From NCBI RefSeq assembly GCF_902459485.1, contig NZ_LR699120.1:357425-421424 (forward strand): a stretch of DNA of 64,000 bases, given 5' to 3'. Under the pieces are notes generated by a model. The model ran no database searches, had not been told where the DNA came from, and saw only the letters and a list, made by a program, of their open reading frames with translations. This stretch comes from Aquicella siphonis (GTDB lineage Bacteria; Pseudomonadota; Gammaproteobacteria; DSM-16500). Both the position numbers and the translations under genes were made by a program. Positions 10,263-19,295 of this stretch are shown one piece after another. The first letter of the stretch is position 1, and each line of letters starts with the position of its first letter.

Positions 10263-10790
10263 TTATTCAGCATGGGCATTCCTCATTTCCATCCAGTCTT
10301 CAATAGTCATGGCCCATCGCTCATGATCCCGCCACTGCCCGCCAATCTTGAGATAACGCGGAGAATAACCTTCCTTTCTGAACCCGTTCGCTTTCACCAG
10401 TTGAACGGAAGCGCTGTTATCCGGCTGGATATTCGCTTCCAGGCGATGCAAGCCTAATTCGCCAAAGGTTTTTTCAAGAACCTGTTTCAGACCGGCGCTC
10501 ATATGCCCTTTTCCTGCATAATCCGCAACCGCATAAAATCCAAGATAAGCATTCTGGAACAAGCCGCGCACAATTTCACTGAGATTGAACACACCCATGA
10601 TTTGGTCATCCCGGCCGCATACCAGATAACTCTTCTGGTTGGGCTGTTGATACCGGTTTACATAGTCACGAAATTCTTCTGACGTCAGGGGAGCCCGCAC
10701 CCAGGGAGTGTGCAATTTTTCACTGCGATGCATAGCATCCAGAAACGCGGATTCATCACTGCGGTTGGGTTCTCGAATGGAAATAGTCAT
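10263..10790 (-). CDS. GNAT N-acetyltransferase (RimJ/RimL type)
   Basis: About 175-residue acetyl-CoA-dependent N-acetyltransferase. The C-terminal half carries the RimJ/RimL pattern: an acetyl-CoA loop around YAGKGHMSAGLKQVLEK, then LHRLEANIQPDNSASVQLVKANGFRKEG (given here only as landmarks LHRLEAN and SVQLVKANGF). I favour the ATG at 10790; a GTG at 10805 is possible but its purine-rich stretch sits directly against it. First of three GNAT genes on this strand. The substrate (ribosomal protein or small molecule) cannot be told from sequence. Confidence 0.8.
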   Translation of the reverse strand: MTISIREPNRSDESAFLDAMHRSEKLHTPWVRAPLTSEEFRDYVNRYQQPNQKSYLVCGRDDQIMGVFNLSEIVRGLFQNAYLGFYAVADYAGKGHMSAGLKQVLEKTFGELGLHRLEANIQPDNSASVQLVKANGFRKEGYSPRYLKIGGQWRDHERWAMTIEDWMEMRNAHAE

Positions 10791-10862
10791 GACGGCTGGT
10801 TTCACTCTTCCAGTAAAAAATAACTCGCTATCGTTGATCTTACTACAGGCGCTTTCTGATAC

Positions 10863-11390
10863 TCACCATTTCAGTAACATGATCGCATGATCATGCGGGT
10901 ACGGGCTTTCCACTTCGCGAAATCCATTTCGCATGAAAAAAGCAATCGCGCGGCTGTTTTCCTTTGAAGGATCCGCCAGCAGGGCCCGGAATTCATTTTT
11001 AACACAGGCTTGAACAAAACACATCAGTGCCTTGCTGGCATAACCTTTACCAAGATAATTCTCATCCGCCATGAACAAGTCAATGCCCGCCAATTCATGC
11101 GGTTGAAACAGACTGAACAAAGGGTGTGAATAGTCGGATATGCCCTCGGGAAAATAGGAACTCAGACGATAAAGCTGAATATATCCGACAGGCTTGTCAT
11201 GAATATGGATGATATAACTTTTCAAGTCCGGGTCGTCAAGCCTGGGCCGGTATTTTTCCTTGATCATTTCCAATGTGTAACCCTGCCCCCGCGCATACCA
11301 GCGCAAAACATGCTCTTTCTGAAACCATTGAAAAAGCAGGGTCAAGTCTTCTTCCCGCAAGGGTTTAAACACGATTTCATGATTTGTCAT
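10863..11390 (-). CDS. GNAT acetyltransferase, aminoglycoside 6'-N-acetyltransferase-like
   Basis: 175-residue GNAT resembling the AAC(6')/siderophore-acetyltransferase branch: N-terminal LREEDLTLLFQWFQKEHV, a YLGKGYASKAL acetyl-CoA loop and a late NSRAIAFFMRNGF segment. Such proteins acetylate aminoglycosides or other amines; resistance cannot be assumed from resemblance. Its start overlaps the 3' end of the upstream GNAT by 14 bases, so the two are probably co-translated. Confidence 0.78.
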   Translation of the reverse strand: MTNHEIVFKPLREEDLTLLFQWFQKEHVLRWYARGQGYTLEMIKEKYRPRLDDPDLKSYIIHIHDKPVGYIQLYRLSSYFPEGISDYSHPLFSLFQPHELAGIDLFMADENYLGKGYASKALMCFVQACVKNEFRALLADPSKENSRAIAFFMRNGFREVESPYPHDHAIMLLKW

Positions 11391-11967
11391 TTTGTATCCG
11401 GTATAACAGATGCAAGGATAAAGGATGATCCAGTGACAGCCTGGGATGACGAAAATCTCCTGACAGATCCCGCCGCATGCCGATTTTTTCCATCACGCGA
11501 ATCGACCGTGTATTTGCGGGGACAGTAAATGAAACAATTTCCCGCAGTCCCAGCTCATCAAATCCATATTTTAATACTGCTTTCGCGCCTTCCGTAGCGT
11601 ATCCCTGCCCCCAGTGCCTTGAAGCCAGCCGCCAGCCGATTTCCACTGCAGGGGTAAAATGCGCTTCAAAGGATGGAATTAACAACCCAATATATCCTAT
11701 AAATTCATTCCCGGCTGTTCCAACCGTGCTCTTGTGAACAGAGGGGTCGATGGAAAAGGTTGATTTCAACTCCACGGCATATAAGGAAAACCCGTGATCA
11801 TGATAATGCTGCATAAACCGGCGTATAGCGGCTTCTGTCGCGGAACGGCTGCCTATACCCGGCAAGAATTCACACACTCTTGGATCCTGATCAATTCGTG
11901 TCATGGGTTCTATATCCCGTTCCTCCCAGGTGCGCAACAGCAATCTTTCAGTTTCAATAATTTTCAT
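11377..11967 (-). CDS. GNAT N-acetyltransferase (RimJ/RimL type)
   Basis: 196-residue acetyltransferase beginning with the typical IIETERLLLRTW strand. It carries the acetyl-CoA loop HWGQGYATEGAKAVLKYGF and a following LGLREIVSFTVPANTRSIRV region. A small extra loop (STFSIDPSVHKSTVGTAG) interrupts the core before EFIGYIGL. It overlaps the next GNAT gene by 14 bases. Probably protein N-terminal or small-molecule acetylation; substrate unknown. Confidence 0.82.
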   Translation of the reverse strand: MKIIETERLLLRTWEERDIEPMTRIDQDPRVCEFLPGIGSRSATEAAIRRFMQHYHDHGFSLYAVELKSTFSIDPSVHKSTVGTAGNEFIGYIGLLIPSFEAHFTPAVEIGWRLASRHWGQGYATEGAKAVLKYGFDELGLREIVSFTVPANTRSIRVMEKIGMRRDLSGDFRHPRLSLDHPLSLHLLYRIQNDKS

Positions 11968-12004
11968 ATGGCGGTCAGCGTGTTATTTGCATGAAATGTT
12001 ATGC

Positions 12005-12619
12005 TCAATTGATCAAAAGGGTATATTCATTCTTTTGATGTGAGTAGCTGTATATCTCTCCTTTTTCAATGTCGAAAAACCATAGATGCAACAGCAAAGC
12101 CTGTTTATCCATTTTTTCCCTTATCCAGGGGAAAGTGAGACAATTCTTGTATGAAATCAGCATGGCTTGCTTCGCATAATCATCCGCGTTCATTATCTTG
12201 TTCGAACGCGGACCGATTAATGACACCCAGCTGCTGATAAAATCATTCTGGTGCAGACTCTCCTGGTTCAGGGTGGCATTTATTCCCCCGCACTGACTAT
12301 GTCCCAGTATAATGATATGTTTGACATTCAGATAACAAATCCCGAATTCGAGCGCAGCGCTGGTACCGTGATGCGCCTCGTCTTTTTCATAAGGCGGAAT
12401 GATATTCGCCACGTTTCTGACAACAAACAAATCACCCGGATCACATTGCAATATCAGTGCCGGATCCACGCGCGAGTCACAACAGGCTATCACCATAATC
12501 TCAGGACGCTGGCCGCGGCTGGCCAAGGTTTGCATGATAGAGTTATCGCCCAGCGCATATTTTTTCCTGAATTGCTGGTAACCTTCCAGTATTTTGGAAA
12601 TTGATTTTTCCATTGTCAT
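12005..12619 (-). CDS. Beta-class carbonic anhydrase
   Basis: Zinc enzyme interconverting CO2 and bicarbonate in the cytoplasm. The zinc and active-site motif ACCDSR is at residues 45-50 (C46, D48, R50) and the second pair is H107 and C110 in GHSQCGG, the complete beta-CA ligand set. Length (204 aa) fits the bacterial Can/CynT type. The ATG at 12619 follows AGGAG with a 4-base spacer. It sits alone between the GNAT cluster and a GST gene on the same strand. Confidence 0.95.
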   Translation of the reverse strand: MTMEKSISKILEGYQQFRKKYALGDNSIMQTLASRGQRPEIMVIACCDSRVDPALILQCDPGDLFVVRNVANIIPPYEKDEAHHGTSAALEFGICYLNVKHIIILGHSQCGGINATLNQESLHQNDFISSWVSLIGPRSNKIMNADDYAKQAMLISYKNCLTFPWIREKMDKQALLLHLWFFDIEKGEIYSYSHQKNEYTLLIN

Positions 12620-12672
12620 GTTACTCCTGGTCAGATTGAGACTGATTCTGATTTTAATACTTGCCGATTCAG

Positions 12673-13284
12673 TTAAAAATGCAAGCCTTCCTGATCCAGT
12701 GATTTTTGAATGGCCGTTCGCGCGCGCAAGGCCATAAAATGCCTGGACAAATGCGGCCAGTCAGCCAGATTCATTTTAAAATACCCGGCCCAGCTTGTCA
12801 TGACAAACAAATAGGCATCAGGCAAGGTGAAAGTCTCGCCAGTCAGAAATTCAGAATGTTCTAGCTGCGTATTCACATAACCTAATTTGCCCTTGAGCAC
12901 CGGAATAGTGATTTTTTCTTTTGTATCCAGAGGCATGGCGGGATTGAATAAAGGTGAAAATCCCTTATGCAGCTCGGTAGCAACAAAATTCAGCCATTCC
13001 AATACGCGATAATGTTTAAAACTGCCAGGAGCAGGCAGCAGATTATCCGCATGCGCCGCATTGGCAAGATACTGCATGATGACCGCATTCTCGGTCAATG
13101 TTTCATTGTCATCCGTGATCAATACGGGCACGGATCCCTTGGGATTGATACTATAGAAATTTGCCCCGCTTTCTGTTTTCTTTCCGGCAAGATCGACAGA
13201 CTCAAACTCGCATGGCAGCTTGGTTTCATTAATAATGATTCTTGACGCCAGTGAACACGCACCTTTTGCAAAGTACAATTTCAT
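12673..13284 (-). CDS. gst: Glutathione S-transferase (beta class, GstA-like)
   Basis: 203-residue glutathione transferase very close in layout to E. coli GstA: N-terminal thioredoxin fold starting MKLYFAKGACSLASR with the beta-class cysteine at C10, the cis-proline NPKGSVPVL strand, and the ATELHKGFSPLF segment carrying the second active-site histidine. The start at 13284 follows GAGGAG at good spacing; an in-frame upstream codon would add 13 residues not found in the family. Detoxification or redox role in the cytoplasm. Confidence 0.92.
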   Translation of the reverse strand: MKLYFAKGACSLASRIIINETKLPCEFESVDLAGKKTESGANFYSINPKGSVPVLITDDNETLTENAVIMQYLANAAHADNLLPAPGSFKHYRVLEWLNFVATELHKGFSPLFNPAMPLDTKEKITIPVLKGKLGYVNTQLEHSEFLTGETFTLPDAYLFVMTSWAGYFKMNLADWPHLSRHFMALRARTAIQKSLDQEGLHF

Positions 13285-13439
13285 TTCATTCTCCTCACAG
13301 CGATTTTCAATTCGGGGTAGCATTATGCCCTGATTTTATCTTTTCGTCTCGTGTTTGAATCGAGAATCCGCCATGCAGAAAGATGGTTTTAAATGAAGTG
13401 TTTTGCTAAAATTATACAAATTATGACCGGTTCCGTGAC

Positions 13440-14156
13440 ATGATGAAGCCCAGTTTAAAACACAAACCAAATAACTATGCTATTCAAGACCTTAGAGTGA
13501 AATTCGCCGATGGCATCCCGTTATCTTGCGATCAGCTCAATTTTCTTGCCTGGCATGAAAAGGCCTTGAGCGGCCAGCACCTGGATCCTGTCATCACGTA
13601 CTATCTCAAACACTACCGCCATCCTCATCACTCATTTCTCATGCCCGGCGAAAAGCTGGAAAAAGCCGATCTTGCCCGTTTGAAACGGCGTCTCGATATT
13701 TTACTGGCCGGCACATCTGATCATCTGGAATTGCAAATGTCGCCTTCCGATTTTCTTTCTTTCCGCGCCATGACGACTGATGAATTGATTTTATATCACG
13801 GAAATCAGCTGCTCACCGGCGCGCCCTTTTTCCCGGGCGGCGTCCCCCAGCTTATTTATTTTCAGTGGGGCAATTTATTCGGGGTCGCAAAATATGTCGT
13901 GATAGCAGAGGAAAAAGCATTGAAGAGCAATGTTCTGATTTATTTTGAAGACCGGCATGAACGGCTGCTTCAAGACTGTGTTTACCAATATAACCAAAAA
14001 TTACAGCATGAATCTCACCATCAACAGCGACTGGCGCCATTCATGCATCCCAGACATGACGCACCGGAACTCTCGTCTCGGCAAATCTCTTCCTGTTTCA
14101 AAATCCCTACGCTGACATTGTCGCGCAGCAAGCAAACGCCCGAGGAACAACAATAA
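13440..14156 (+). CDS. Conserved-looking hypothetical protein
   Basis: 238-residue cytoplasmic protein without a domain I recognise. It is rich in His and aromatic residues, contains TYYLKHYRHPHHSF near the N-terminus and GAPFFPGGVPQLIYFQWG in the middle, and ends in a low-complexity polar tail. No signal peptide or membrane segment. The two adjacent ATG codons at 13440 have only a weak ribosome-binding site. It is the only plus-strand gene between two minus-strand blocks. A Legionellales-specific protein or effector is possible, but nothing in the sequence decides it. Confidence 0.6.
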   Translation: MMKPSLKHKPNNYAIQDLRVKFADGIPLSCDQLNFLAWHEKALSGQHLDPVITYYLKHYRHPHHSFLMPGEKLEKADLARLKRRLDILLAGTSDHLELQMSPSDFLSFRAMTTDELILYHGNQLLTGAPFFPGGVPQLIYFQWGNLFGVAKYVVIAEEKALKSNVLIYFEDRHERLLQDCVYQYNQKLQHESHHQQRLAPFMHPRHDAPELSSRQISSCFKIPTLTLSRSKQTPEEQQ

Positions 14157-14243
14157 ATAATCCTGCATTCTCACTCTAAAATTGAAAGGATGCCCCTGTC
14201 TGAATCTATCGATTATTCCCGCAGGATAGATCACCGCTCAAGA

Positions 14244-15101
14244 TCAGAATTTTTTTTCATAACGATGACAATACGGCTGTTTCCCCGTTTTCTCATAGTA
14301 ATCCTGATGGTATTCTTCCGCACGCCAGAATGTGCTCACGGGAAGCAGGCGGGTGGCAATGCGATACCCCATGTGTTCCAGCTGGTTCACCAGCTTTTGC
14401 GCTATGTTTTTTTGCGCCTCGTCGTAATAAAAAATCACACTGAGGTATTGCTCACCCAGATCAGGGCCTTGCCCATTCGCCTGGGTGGGATCGTGTATCT
14501 CAAAAAAATATTTTGTCAGCGCTTCGTAGCTGACGCGGGAAGGGTCATAAATAACCCGAATCACTTCAAAATGCCCTGTCTTGCCGCTGCAAACTTCTTC
14601 ATATGTCGGCTTTTTCCGGCTGCCGCCCGAGTATCCCACCTCAGTCTTGAGTACGCCGGGAAGTTGTTTCATATAATGCTCGACTCCCCAGAAACAGCCG
14701 GCTGCAAAGACAGCTTCTTCGGTATCCGTAACAGTGAGATCGGCAACAAAATCCAGGCTGAGAGAATTCACACAATGACGAGTGTTTTTTGCCGTCATTC
14801 CTTCGCCTGTAAAAACGTGTCCCAAATGAGCCCGGCATCTGGAGCATAAAATTTCGGTGCGGTAACCATCGGCATCTCGTTCGCGCAAGACCGCGCCTTG
14901 TATCTCTTCATCAAAGCTAGGCCAGCCGCAGCCCGAATGAAACTTGGTCTGTGACCGGAACAAAGGCAGTCCGCACTGCCGGCAAAGATAAGTCCCTGAC
15001 TCGCCGAAATCATCATATTCACCCGAATAAGGCTTTTCAGTCCCTTTATTTTTTACAATTGCTACTATCTCTTCCGTAAGACTCGCCGTTTTAATGACCA
15101 T
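14244..15101 (-). CDS. msrAB: Bifunctional methionine sulfoxide reductase, MsrB-MsrA fusion
   Basis: Repairs both R- and S-methionine sulfoxide. The MsrB domain comes first (about 1-125): zinc cysteines C40, C43, C86 and C89 and the catalytic RHCVNS with C110. The MsrA domain follows (about 128-285) with GCFWG at 135-139 (C136) and the GYSGG and EYHQDYY signatures. The order B then A is less common than MsrA-MsrB but is known. No signal peptide, so it is cytoplasmic. The SIMPL gene lies 62 bases upstream on the same strand. Confidence 0.95.
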   Translation of the reverse strand: MVIKTASLTEEIVAIVKNKGTEKPYSGEYDDFGESGTYLCRQCGLPLFRSQTKFHSGCGWPSFDEEIQGAVLRERDADGYRTEILCSRCRAHLGHVFTGEGMTAKNTRHCVNSLSLDFVADLTVTDTEEAVFAAGCFWGVEHYMKQLPGVLKTEVGYSGGSRKKPTYEEVCSGKTGHFEVIRVIYDPSRVSYEALTKYFFEIHDPTQANGQGPDLGEQYLSVIFYYDEAQKNIAQKLVNQLEHMGYRIATRLLPVSTFWRAEEYHQDYYEKTGKQPYCHRYEKKF

Positions 15102-15163
15102 GTGTGTTTTCCAAACCGATTTCTAATAGCCATCACTGCTATGCAGACCTGATCTCTTCATCT

Positions 15164-15928
15164 TTATCTTATGCGATAAACAATTGTCGACACCAGCCTG
15201 ACTTTTTTCTCAATCGAACCCAGGGCATTTTGGTTGCTATTCCAGTCTGAGCTCATGGTGCTGGTATCTCTTCCCATGATCTGGAAAACGCCTTGACTGG
15301 CATTCTGAACACCCGCCAGTTTACTGCCCGAATCCTTGGCAAATTGGGTGGCTATGGTAAACGCACTTTGTGTGGCTTCCGCAAGCAGCGCTGGGCGTAT
15401 GCTGTCCAGCTGAGTGTAATAAAAACTGGGGTTTGGACTTAAAGAGCTGGCGTCAAACGCGAGGGGGACGCCCAATTGCAACAGTTTATCCACATTTTGT
15501 CCTGCCTGTTGAACGAGATCGACTTTTTCAGTACGCACACGCGTGCCCGCGGTCACCACATAACGCTGATTGTTGGCGTTCTGGGAGATATTCTGGTTGT
15601 ACACATTTGCAAACCGGTCTTCCACTTTTAATTGGGTACGGTCAATTTCTTTATCGGTGAATCCCTGCTGCTTAAGAAATGTGACCACCAACTCCTGGTC
15701 ATGCTGTATGCGCTGATCCAATTGAACAAGATCATTTCCAACTTCACGAAAGTTGATTTCCCACAATCCCAGATCAGATTTCACATCCCGTTCGGCCAAT
15801 CCCTTCACTGTCACACTGCGGTTCATTTTTTTAACGATATAAAAGGCTTTTCCGACACTATATCCCGCACCCAAAATGCCAATCGCCAAAATGAGCGAAC
15901 AAATAATCCACGTGAATTTATTTACCAT
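15164..15928 (-). CDS. SIMPL-domain (DUF541) membrane-anchored periplasmic protein
   Basis: 254-residue protein with one N-terminal membrane segment (about residues 5-25) and a SIMPL/DUF541 domain: the opening VTVKGLAERDVKSDLGLWEI strand and the central RYVVTAGTRVRT are typical. SIMPL proteins such as YggE are periplasmic and linked to oxidative stress, with poorly defined biochemistry. It lies upstream of the Msr fusion gene on the same strand, which suits a stress role. Confidence 0.82.
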   Translation of the reverse strand: MVNKFTWIICSLILAIGILGAGYSVGKAFYIVKKMNRSVTVKGLAERDVKSDLGLWEINFREVGNDLVQLDQRIQHDQELVVTFLKQQGFTDKEIDRTQLKVEDRFANVYNQNISQNANNQRYVVTAGTRVRTEKVDLVQQAGQNVDKLLQLGVPLAFDASSLSPNPSFYYTQLDSIRPALLAEATQSAFTIATQFAKDSGSKLAGVQNASQGVFQIMGRDTSTMSSDWNSNQNALGSIEKKVRLVSTIVYRIR

Positions 15929-15996
15929 AATCTTTATCCTCTGATCATAACGAATGGGCTCATTTTCTCACAAGAATATGTCGAAGTAACTATATG

Positions 15997-16012
15997 TTGT
16001 CTCGAAAGACAA
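15997..16012. other. Small hairpin between the divergent SIMPL and nudC genes
   Basis: TTGTCT-CGAA-AGACAA, six base pairs closed by a stable CGAA tetraloop and followed by ATTTTG. It lies in the 225-bp divergent region, where a terminator is not needed, so it may be a regulatory site or 5'-UTR structure. Nothing else was recognised in this gap. Confidence 0.25.
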
Positions 16013-16153
16013 ATTTTGCTTCAGAGCAAGCGAAGCTGTGTTCAAAATTGCGGCATTCACCGCCATGCCCCTCATGCCGTTCTCCTCACGAAACTCTGGA
16101 TTTAATTTCACGAATCACATATCGTAACCCAGAGATAAAATAGGTTTATCATC

Positions 16154-16960
16154 ATGCGCTCATCCTTGCCTGATATACCCGAGTATTGGTTCATTTTTCA
16201 AAATGACCGTCTGCTCCTCATGAAAAACTCCGTTCCGGCCCGTTTTCCGGACCTCCATTGGCTTTCCCGATTCAAGCCTGATTTTCTCAGGCAATATAAG
16301 CTGGGCATATTCAACACTATCGATTGCTTCTGCGCTGAACTGGATGCGCGAGCGGCCTTGCCTGACGAGGTGGAACCCGTCCCCTTGCGCAAGGCTTTTG
16401 AAATCCTTGGTAATGACTGGTATGCCGCTGCCGCCAAAGCCTATTCAGTCATCAACTGGGATAAAAATCATCAGTATTGCGGCCGTTGCGGACACGCAAC
16501 CAGACATAAGCCTGGAACATTCGAGCGCGTATGCGATACTTGCGGGCTTTCTCTCTATCCTCGCATCTCTCCGTCCATCATTGTGCTCATTCAAAAGGAT
16601 GACAAGATTCTCATGTCGCGCAGCCCGCATTTCCCTCCGGGAGCCTTTGGATTGATCGCAGGCTTTGTGGAAGTTGGCGAAAGCATAGAAGATGCCGTAC
16701 ATCGCGAGGTAAAAGAAAAAGTCGACATTCAAATCAAAAATCTCCGCTATTTTGGCTCACAATCCTGGCCGTTCCCCGACTCGTTAATGATAGGTTTCAC
16801 CGCGGAATATGCATCCGGCGATATACATATTGACCGGCAGGAAATCGAAGCCGCTGACTGGTACCGGTATGACAACCTTCCGGGGCGTCCGTCATCCAGC
16901 ATCAGCATCGCAAAAAAATTAATTGATTATTTCATCGCAAAACAGAGCCAGTCCTCATGA
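16154..16960 (+). CDS. nudC: NADH pyrophosphatase / RNA deNADding enzyme NudC, with altered Nudix box
   Basis: 268-residue NudC-type Nudix hydrolase: N-terminal NUDIX-like domain, zinc ribbon with C109, C112, C127 and C130, Nudix box from G170 to I192, and the NudC-specific SQSWPFPDS at 202-210 (usually SQPWPFPxS). Family members cleave NADH to NMNH and AMP and remove NAD caps from RNA. The Nudix box reads REVKEKVD instead of RExxEExG: the last catalytic glutamate is K189 (codon aaa; gaa would give Glu). In E. coli NudC the equivalent residue, E178, is needed for activity. It may be inactive or changed in activity. Confidence 0.9.
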   Translation: MRSSLPDIPEYWFIFQNDRLLLMKNSVPARFPDLHWLSRFKPDFLRQYKLGIFNTIDCFCAELDARAALPDEVEPVPLRKAFEILGNDWYAAAAKAYSVINWDKNHQYCGRCGHATRHKPGTFERVCDTCGLSLYPRISPSIIVLIQKDDKILMSRSPHFPPGAFGLIAGFVEVGESIEDAVHREVKEKVDIQIKNLRYFGSQSWPFPDSLMIGFTAEYASGDIHIDRQEIEAADWYRYDNLPGRPSSSISIAKKLIDYFIAKQSQSS

Positions 16961-16993
16961 CCCGGTCTCATTCTCTCTACAGGGATACACAAC

Positions 16994-17992
16994 ATGGAAA
17001 TTTATGACAACTGGCGGGAAGAAAAGCGTTCAGCTTACTTATACTCTGTCATGGCTAAAAGCGAAAAAAACATTCTGCACAAAAAGCTTTTTCTGGACCT
17101 GCAAGGCGCGGCTGAAAAGCAGGCCAGCGTTTGGGAACATAAAATCAGGGAAAAAAACCTGCAGCCTCCTTCCGGATTTACTCCGGATCTCCGTACGCGC
17201 CTTGTATCCGCATTAGTCGTTTTTTTTGGCGCTGAAAGCATGCACACCATTTTATCCGCCATGAAAATCCGCGGCATGTCCGTTTTTACACGGTACCATA
17301 GTGAGCACAAACATACCGGTATCAGCACTTCCAGTAACCTGCGCGCGGCCGTATTTGGAATGAACGACGGCCTTGTTTCGAACATGAGCCTGATACTGGG
17401 CATGGCAGGCGCCAGCGCCAGCCAGCAGTTGATTATTTTGGCGGGCGCCGCCGGCCTGCTCGCGGGAGCCTGTTCCATGGCTGCCGGTGAATACATTTCC
17501 GTGCGCTCTCAACGCGAAGTCTTTGAATACCAGATCGCTATCGAAAAACAGGAGCTGGAAGAATATCCTGAGGAAGAAATGGAAGAACTCAGTCTCATTT
17601 ATCAGGCTCGCGGCGTATCCCAGTCCGACGCTGACAAACTGGCAAAGCTGATGATTGATAATCCTGATACCGGACTCAACGCCCTCGCGCGGGAAGAACT
17701 CGGCCTCAACCCTGAAGATCTGGTATCCCCTTACGGCGCCATGTTTGCTTCTTTCATATCCTTCGCCATCGGAGCCGTTATTCCACTGCTTCCGTTCCTG
17801 CTTGGCGGCCATTCCTGGAATCTGATGGCGAGCATCTCCCTGACAGCCGGGACCTTGTTTTTCATAGGCATGATTTTAAGCCTGTATTCTAACCGCAATC
17901 CCGTTTTGCTAGGGTTGCGCATGCTTGCGATAGGAGCAACGGCAGGCGCGCTGACCTTTTTTATCGGGAAATGGATAGGCATCAGTGTATAG
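16994..17992 (+). CDS. VIT1/CCC1-family Fe/Mn transporter with N-terminal ferritin-like segment
   Basis: 332-residue membrane protein. Residues 1-90 are helical and Glu/His-containing (YLYSVMAKSEKN, QASVWEHKIREKN), resembling the start of the ferritin-like domain of bacterial membrane-bound VIT proteins (MbfA/Er-VIT type) but shorter than a full four-helix ferritin. The VIT domain follows, with NDGLVS at 124-129, the AAGEYISVRSQ signature, a cytosolic Glu-rich metal-binding hairpin (EKQELEEYPEEEMEEL) and about five membrane helices in all. Likely exports or sequesters iron or manganese. It starts 33 bases after nudC. Confidence 0.87.
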   Translation: MEIYDNWREEKRSAYLYSVMAKSEKNILHKKLFLDLQGAAEKQASVWEHKIREKNLQPPSGFTPDLRTRLVSALVVFFGAESMHTILSAMKIRGMSVFTRYHSEHKHTGISTSSNLRAAVFGMNDGLVSNMSLILGMAGASASQQLIILAGAAGLLAGACSMAAGEYISVRSQREVFEYQIAIEKQELEEYPEEEMEELSLIYQARGVSQSDADKLAKLMIDNPDTGLNALAREELGLNPEDLVSPYGAMFASFISFAIGAVIPLLPFLLGGHSWNLMASISLTAGTLFFIGMILSLYSNRNPVLLGLRMLAIGATAGALTFFIGKWIGISV

Positions 17993-18031
17993 CCCGATTG
18001 CTTTCTTCGCGGCATGCCGCCCGCTCACCAT

Positions 18032-18045
18032 CAATTAGCTAATTG
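18032..18045. promoter_or_regulatory. Perfect 14-bp palindrome upstream of the AAA ATPase gene
   Basis: CAATTAGCTAATTG is an exact palindrome, followed by the direct repeat CCTAATA at 18046-18052 and 18061-18067. It lies about 80 bases before the ATPase start, a reasonable place for a dimeric repressor site. The regulator is unknown. Confidence 0.35.
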
Positions 18046-18126
18046 CCTAATAGGAAAGTACCTAATATACTAATGGCTATGCAATGAAAACGGCCCGGAC
18101 CGGCCAAGAATGTGGAAGCGCACGAC

Positions 18127-19290
18127 ATGAATAAAGAATATTTTCCCTTGGGGATCGCAAAAGGCAATGCGTTTTGCAACCGAGTCGCTGAACGCCAGAG
18201 GCTGGTGAAAAATATCAAGGCGCATCAGCATACGCTGATCACTTCGCCACGCCGATATGGCAAAACCAGCCTCGTATTGTTTGTATTGGAGAAGCTGGGC
18301 ATCCCCCATGCCAAGGTCGATTTATTCGTCGCGCTGAATGCGAAAGCATGCGAAGAACAATTGATTCAGGGAGTGCAGAGACTGCTCGGGAAAATCTCGA
18401 CCAAGCCGGAACGAATGCTGACACAGATACGGGATTATTTTTCTCAGGCGAAAAAGCGCTGGACTATCGGGTTCAAAGGGCTGCACCTGGAATTAACTCC
18501 GGAAAAAGACAGTGACGCCGCCATCAATATTATGGACGCCCTGCTCGCACTCGAAAGCATACTGGCAAAAAAGCGTCAGCGCGCCGTTTTGTTCATCGAC
18601 GAGTTCCAGGAAATCGGCGCTCTTCCTTCCGCCAAAGCGCTGGAAGGCGCGATACGGCACGTCGCCCAGGAAACCCGGTACTTACTACTGGTTTTTTCCG
18701 GAAGCAACCGTCACTTGCTGACATACATGTTCGATGACAAGTCCAGGCCTTTGTACATGCTTTGTGAGCGGATCATCCTGGACCGCATTGATGAGGCGCA
18801 TTATGCGGATTTCATCAATAAAATCGCGTTAAAGACCTGGAAAAGACATTTTCCAGACGAAACACTTTCGCAAATATTCACACTCACGGAACGACATCCC
18901 TATTATATGAACGTCTTATGTAATGCTTTATGGAAAACCCACGAGGACAAGGCGCACCCTCCTGACGCCCAGTCGGTCAAAAAGATCTGGCAAGAATATA
19001 TTTACACAGAGCGGACCCGCATAAGCCGTGAATTATCTTACCTGAGCTTTGGCCAGCGTAAAATCCTGACAGCGATTGCATTCGGCAATGCCACGGAATT
19101 GACAGGAAAACATTTTTTGCAGCTCGTGGGCCTCACCGGCCCAAGCGTGATCAACGCCCTGGAAGTGCTGGAAAACCGTGACCTGGTGGGAAGAAAGGAA
19201 GCGGGAAACTATTTTATTATAGATCCGCTCATGAAGGCTGCGTTACTATTCTTCTATCAGGATTCGTTTAAAAGCAGCGAGGAAAACTAA
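18127..19290 (+). CDS. AAA-type ATPase of the archaeal-ATPase (STAND-like) family
   Basis: 387-residue P-loop ATPase. Walker A is SPRRYGKTS at residues 40-48 and Walker B with the sensor region is VLFIDEFQEI at 154-163, followed by an arginine-containing FSGSNRHLL. The C-terminal part (about 300-385) is a winged-helix domain (LTAIAFGNATELTGK, ALEVLENRDLVGR). This layout is typical of the ATP-binding proteins described as ATPase domain of unclear function, often mobile. The ATG at 18127 has GGAAG at 8 bases; a GTG at 18112 is less likely. Its role is unknown. Confidence 0.75.
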   Translation: MNKEYFPLGIAKGNAFCNRVAERQRLVKNIKAHQHTLITSPRRYGKTSLVLFVLEKLGIPHAKVDLFVALNAKACEEQLIQGVQRLLGKISTKPERMLTQIRDYFSQAKKRWTIGFKGLHLELTPEKDSDAAINIMDALLALESILAKKRQRAVLFIDEFQEIGALPSAKALEGAIRHVAQETRYLLLVFSGSNRHLLTYMFDDKSRPLYMLCERIILDRIDEAHYADFINKIALKTWKRHFPDETLSQIFTLTERHPYYMNVLCNALWKTHEDKAHPPDAQSVKKIWQEYIYTERTRISRELSYLSFGQRKILTAIAFGNATELTGKHFLQLVGLTGPSVINALEVLENRDLVGRKEAGNYFIIDPLMKAALLFFYQDSFKSSEEN

Positions 19291-19295
19291 AGACG

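Noticed and set aside
10263..11967. Three neighbouring GNAT genes as a recent tandem duplication
   Set aside because: The three proteins belong to different GNAT branches and differ in length and motif spacing, so they are not recent copies of each other.
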